Source: Rhodospirillaceae bacterium (GTDB taxonomy: Bacteria > Pseudomonadota > Alphaproteobacteria > Bin65). Taken from it: a stretch of 39,964 bases of DNA. The number at the start of each line of letters is the position of its first letter. Within the stretch, counting starts at the first letter, position 1. The DNA is taken from contig VXNK01000078.1 in assembly GCA_009840595.1 (NCBI GenBank), positions 1 to 39,964 of the forward strand. The letters run 5' to 3'. The position numbers were made by a program, and so were the translations under genes. A model generated the notes under the pieces. The model was not told where the DNA came from and did no database searches. It saw only the letters and a program-made list of their open reading frames with translations. This document shows positions 38,586-39,964 of the stretch, piece after piece.

Positions 38586-39964
38586 GTGAGCGCCGCCGAA
38601 CTGAGGCATGCATCTGCGCCGTCGCACACCTATCTGCTGGTGCCGATCATCCTGCTGTTCGGGCTGCTCGTCATCGCGACGCTCCGTGCGCCGAACCTGA
38701 TTTCCAATGTCGGGATCGGCAGCGCAATCATCGTCGCTTCGCCGCTGATCCTCGCGACCTACGCGCTCACCGTCGTTGCCATGGCGGGCCGGGTGAGCGT
38801 CGACCTGTCGATCGGGCCGCTCATCGGCTTCATCAATGTCAGCATGGTTCAGCTGTACGCCGCAAAAATCATCGTGACCCCGGTGGAGTTCTTCGCCTAC
38901 GCGATCGCCGTCGGCGTGCTCTACCAACTGTTGATGGGGTTGATTATCGTCTATGTCCGGGTCCAGCCGATCATCGTGGCGCTGAGCGGCTTCCTGGCGC
39001 TGGTCGGCCTCAATCTGGTCATCCTGCGGCGGCCCGGCGGCGTGGTGCCCGAATGGATGCAGTCCTGGGGGCTGGGGACGGAAATCCTTTCGCCGGTGCT
39101 CGCGATCGTCGTCGTTGCCACCCTCGCCTGGTTCGCCCTGACCCGGACCGCCTTTTTCGGCCATCTCCGGCTCATGGGGGCGGACGAGCGGACGGCCTAC
39201 GCCAGCGGCGTGCGCATCAACATCGTCCGCCTCGGCGCGCATGTCGTTGCGGGCGTCTTTGCAGCGATGGCGGCGCTCACCTTCACCTCGCTGATCGCCT
39301 CCGGCGACCCCAATCAGGGCACGACCTACACGCTGATGGCGGTCACGGCACTGGTGCTCGGCGGCACGAGTCTCGCCGGCGGCCGCGGGAGCATCATCGG
39401 TTCCCTGTTCGGCGCCGTGAATATCTATCTGATCACCTATGTGCTCTCGACCTTCAGCTTCGGACGGGTCCAGAGCTTCGTGACCGAGGCGGCGTACGGC
39501 GCCGTCCTGGTGATTTCGCTGCTGCTGACCCTGGCGCTGCCGAAGCTGCCGGTCCGGGTGGCGCGCGTGCCGCCCTTCGCCTTCTTCGTCATGCTCGGTG
39601 TGATCGCTCTGGGCGTGATTCTGTATTCGAAGGAAGAGTTGAAGCCGCCGCCCGCACCGGCGCAGGTCTCCGGTCAATCGACATCCTCCGGCTCCGGGAT
39701 TCAGTCGCTCGGTTCCGGCGGTTCGAGCGGTTCCGGGATACAATCGCTCGGCTCGGGTTCGGGCGGTTCGGGCGGCTCCGGGATCCAGTCTCTGGGCTCC
39801 GGCTCGGGCAGTTCGGGCGGTTCCGGAATCCAGTCGCTGGGCTCCGGCTCGGGCGGCTCCGGGATCCAGTCGCTCGGCGGCGCCAAGGCCACCGCGGCGC
39901 CCCCCGCGCCCCCCCGGGGCCCCGGGGGGGATTTCGGGCGAGGAGGCGGGCACCAAGCGGGTGG
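38586..39964 (+). CDS. Ribose-type ABC importer permease with GIQSL-repeat C-tail (3' end cut)
   Basis: RbsC-like permease (BPD_transp_2), open to the window end; 459 codons visible. Starts at GTG 38586 after TGAGGAAA. Core with about 9-10 helices: YLLVPIILLFGLLVIATLRA, VAMAGRVSVDLSIGPLIGF, VQPIIVALSGFLALVGLNLV, HLRLMGADERTAYASGVR (the EAA-like cytoplasmic loop that meets the ATPase), ALVLGGTSLAGGRGSIIGSL. The last helix (about 325-345, FAFFVMLGVIALGVILY) is followed by a cytoplasmic tail with five GIQSL units in Gly/Ser linkers, then a Pro/Gly-rich stretch that may be contaminated by contig-edge error. Standard RbsC ends near the last helix, so the tail is additional. No stop is seen. Confidence 0.88.
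   Translation, partial: MSAAELRHASAPSHTYLLVPIILLFGLLVIATLRAPNLISNVGIGSAIIVASPLILATYALTVVAMAGRVSVDLSIGPLIGFINVSMVQLYAAKIIVTPVEFFAYAIAVGVLYQLLMGLIIVYVRVQPIIVALSGFLALVGLNLVILRRPGGVVPEWMQSWGLGTEILSPVLAIVVVATLAWFALTRTAFFGHLRLMGADERTAYASGVRINIVRLGAHVVAGVFAAMAALTFTSLIASGDPNQGTTYTLMAVTALVLGGTSLAGGRGSIIGSLFGAVNIYLITYVLSTFSFGRVQSFVTEAAYGAVLVISLLLTLALPKLPVRVARVPPFAFFVMLGVIALGVILYSKEELKPPPAPAQVSGQSTSSGSGIQSLGSGGSSGSGIQSLGSGSGGSGGSGIQSLGSGSGSSGGSGIQSLGSGSGGSGIQSLGGAKATAAPPAPPRGPGGDFGRGGGHQAG
39694..39881 (+). repeat. In-frame repeat region encoding five GIQSL units
   Basis: The permease tail has GIQSL at five places, separated by 7 to 10 Gly/Ser residues. Codons vary between copies: Ile is ATT, ATA, ATC, ATC, ATC; Gln CAG, CAA, CAG, CAG, CAG; Leu CTC, CTC, CTG, CTG, CTC. 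The peptide is thus conserved while the DNA has drifted, unlike a recent slippage array. Confidence 0.85.

Noticed and set aside
39694..39881. GIQSL repeats as a recent slippage or assembly artefact
   Set aside because: Copies use different synonymous codons and different linker lengths, so they are not recent identical duplications. Only the last ~70 bases look unreliable.
38109..39956. Minus-strand open frame of 615 codons with repeats such as PEPSDWIPEPPE in an alternative frame
   Set aside because: It is the reverse of the permease and its GIQSL repeat; the plus-strand reading has real membrane helices and RbsC motifs.
1..39964. CRISPR arrays, tRNA, rRNA, riboswitches
   Set aside because: No regularly spaced direct-repeat array in noncoding DNA, no cloverleaf or rRNA-like stretch, and no recognised riboswitch core was seen by eye. 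A covariance-model scan was not possible.

Overview
The window is a GC-rich stretch of chromosome from an alphaproteobacterium. Synteny points to the order Rhodospirillales or a relative: purL-bolA-grxD and yicC-gmk in those orders, dense short operons with ATGA-type overlaps, and alphaproteobacterial dispersed repeats. No rRNA, tRNA, CRISPR or intact insertion sequence was found. Both ends look like contig edges: extreme G/C homopolymers over roughly the first 110 and last 70 bases, with a gene cut at each end.

Layout. 1-5411: end of an LD-carboxypeptidase, then a minus-strand block with a fatty acid desaturase, an orphan Phd antitoxin, a two-subunit thiamine-diphosphate decarboxylase, a BenE-type transporter and a short MetE-like zinc protein. 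5412-8777: a palindromic repeat, then a plus-strand operon with a second MetE-like protein, a PaaK-like CoA ligase and an IsdG-type haem-degrading enzyme. 8778-9886: gene-free, with dispersed repeats and a strong promoter with no obvious gene. 9887-11799: hydroxyproline catabolism (deaminase plus epimerase). 11926-14247: yicC, gmk and a DUF2927 protein. 14423-17004: a copper island, with a CueR-type regulator divergent from DUF4396, cytochrome c, copC and copD. 17034-17708: a Phd/PIN toxin-antitoxin pair. 17751-20672: purL, bolA and grxD (minus strand). 20823-26936: tandem MFS transporters, the proteasome-like peptidase Anbu, an exported alpha/beta hydrolase, an iodotyrosine-deiodinase-like nitroreductase and a broken transglutaminase. 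27051-31331: glcDEF glycolate oxidase. 31663-34800: sodium/solute symporter and a LacI-family regulator (minus strand). 34915-39964: tandem LacI-type operators and a ribose-type ABC importer (binding protein, double ATPase, small repeat protein, permease).

The most unusual part is the importer at 35091-39964. Between ATPase and permease lies a 111-residue protein built from five copies of a motif of the form IKIVEFD, the last ending exactly at its C-terminus. The ATPase carries an extra tail of about 75 residues with one clear copy (IKIVETD) and two degenerate ones. The permease carries its own tail with five GIQSL repeats in Gly/Ser linkers. Copies differ at synonymous positions, which argues for selection on the peptides. 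I infer a cytoplasmic docking or scaffolding system attached to a sugar-type importer; I know of no description of it and could not search.
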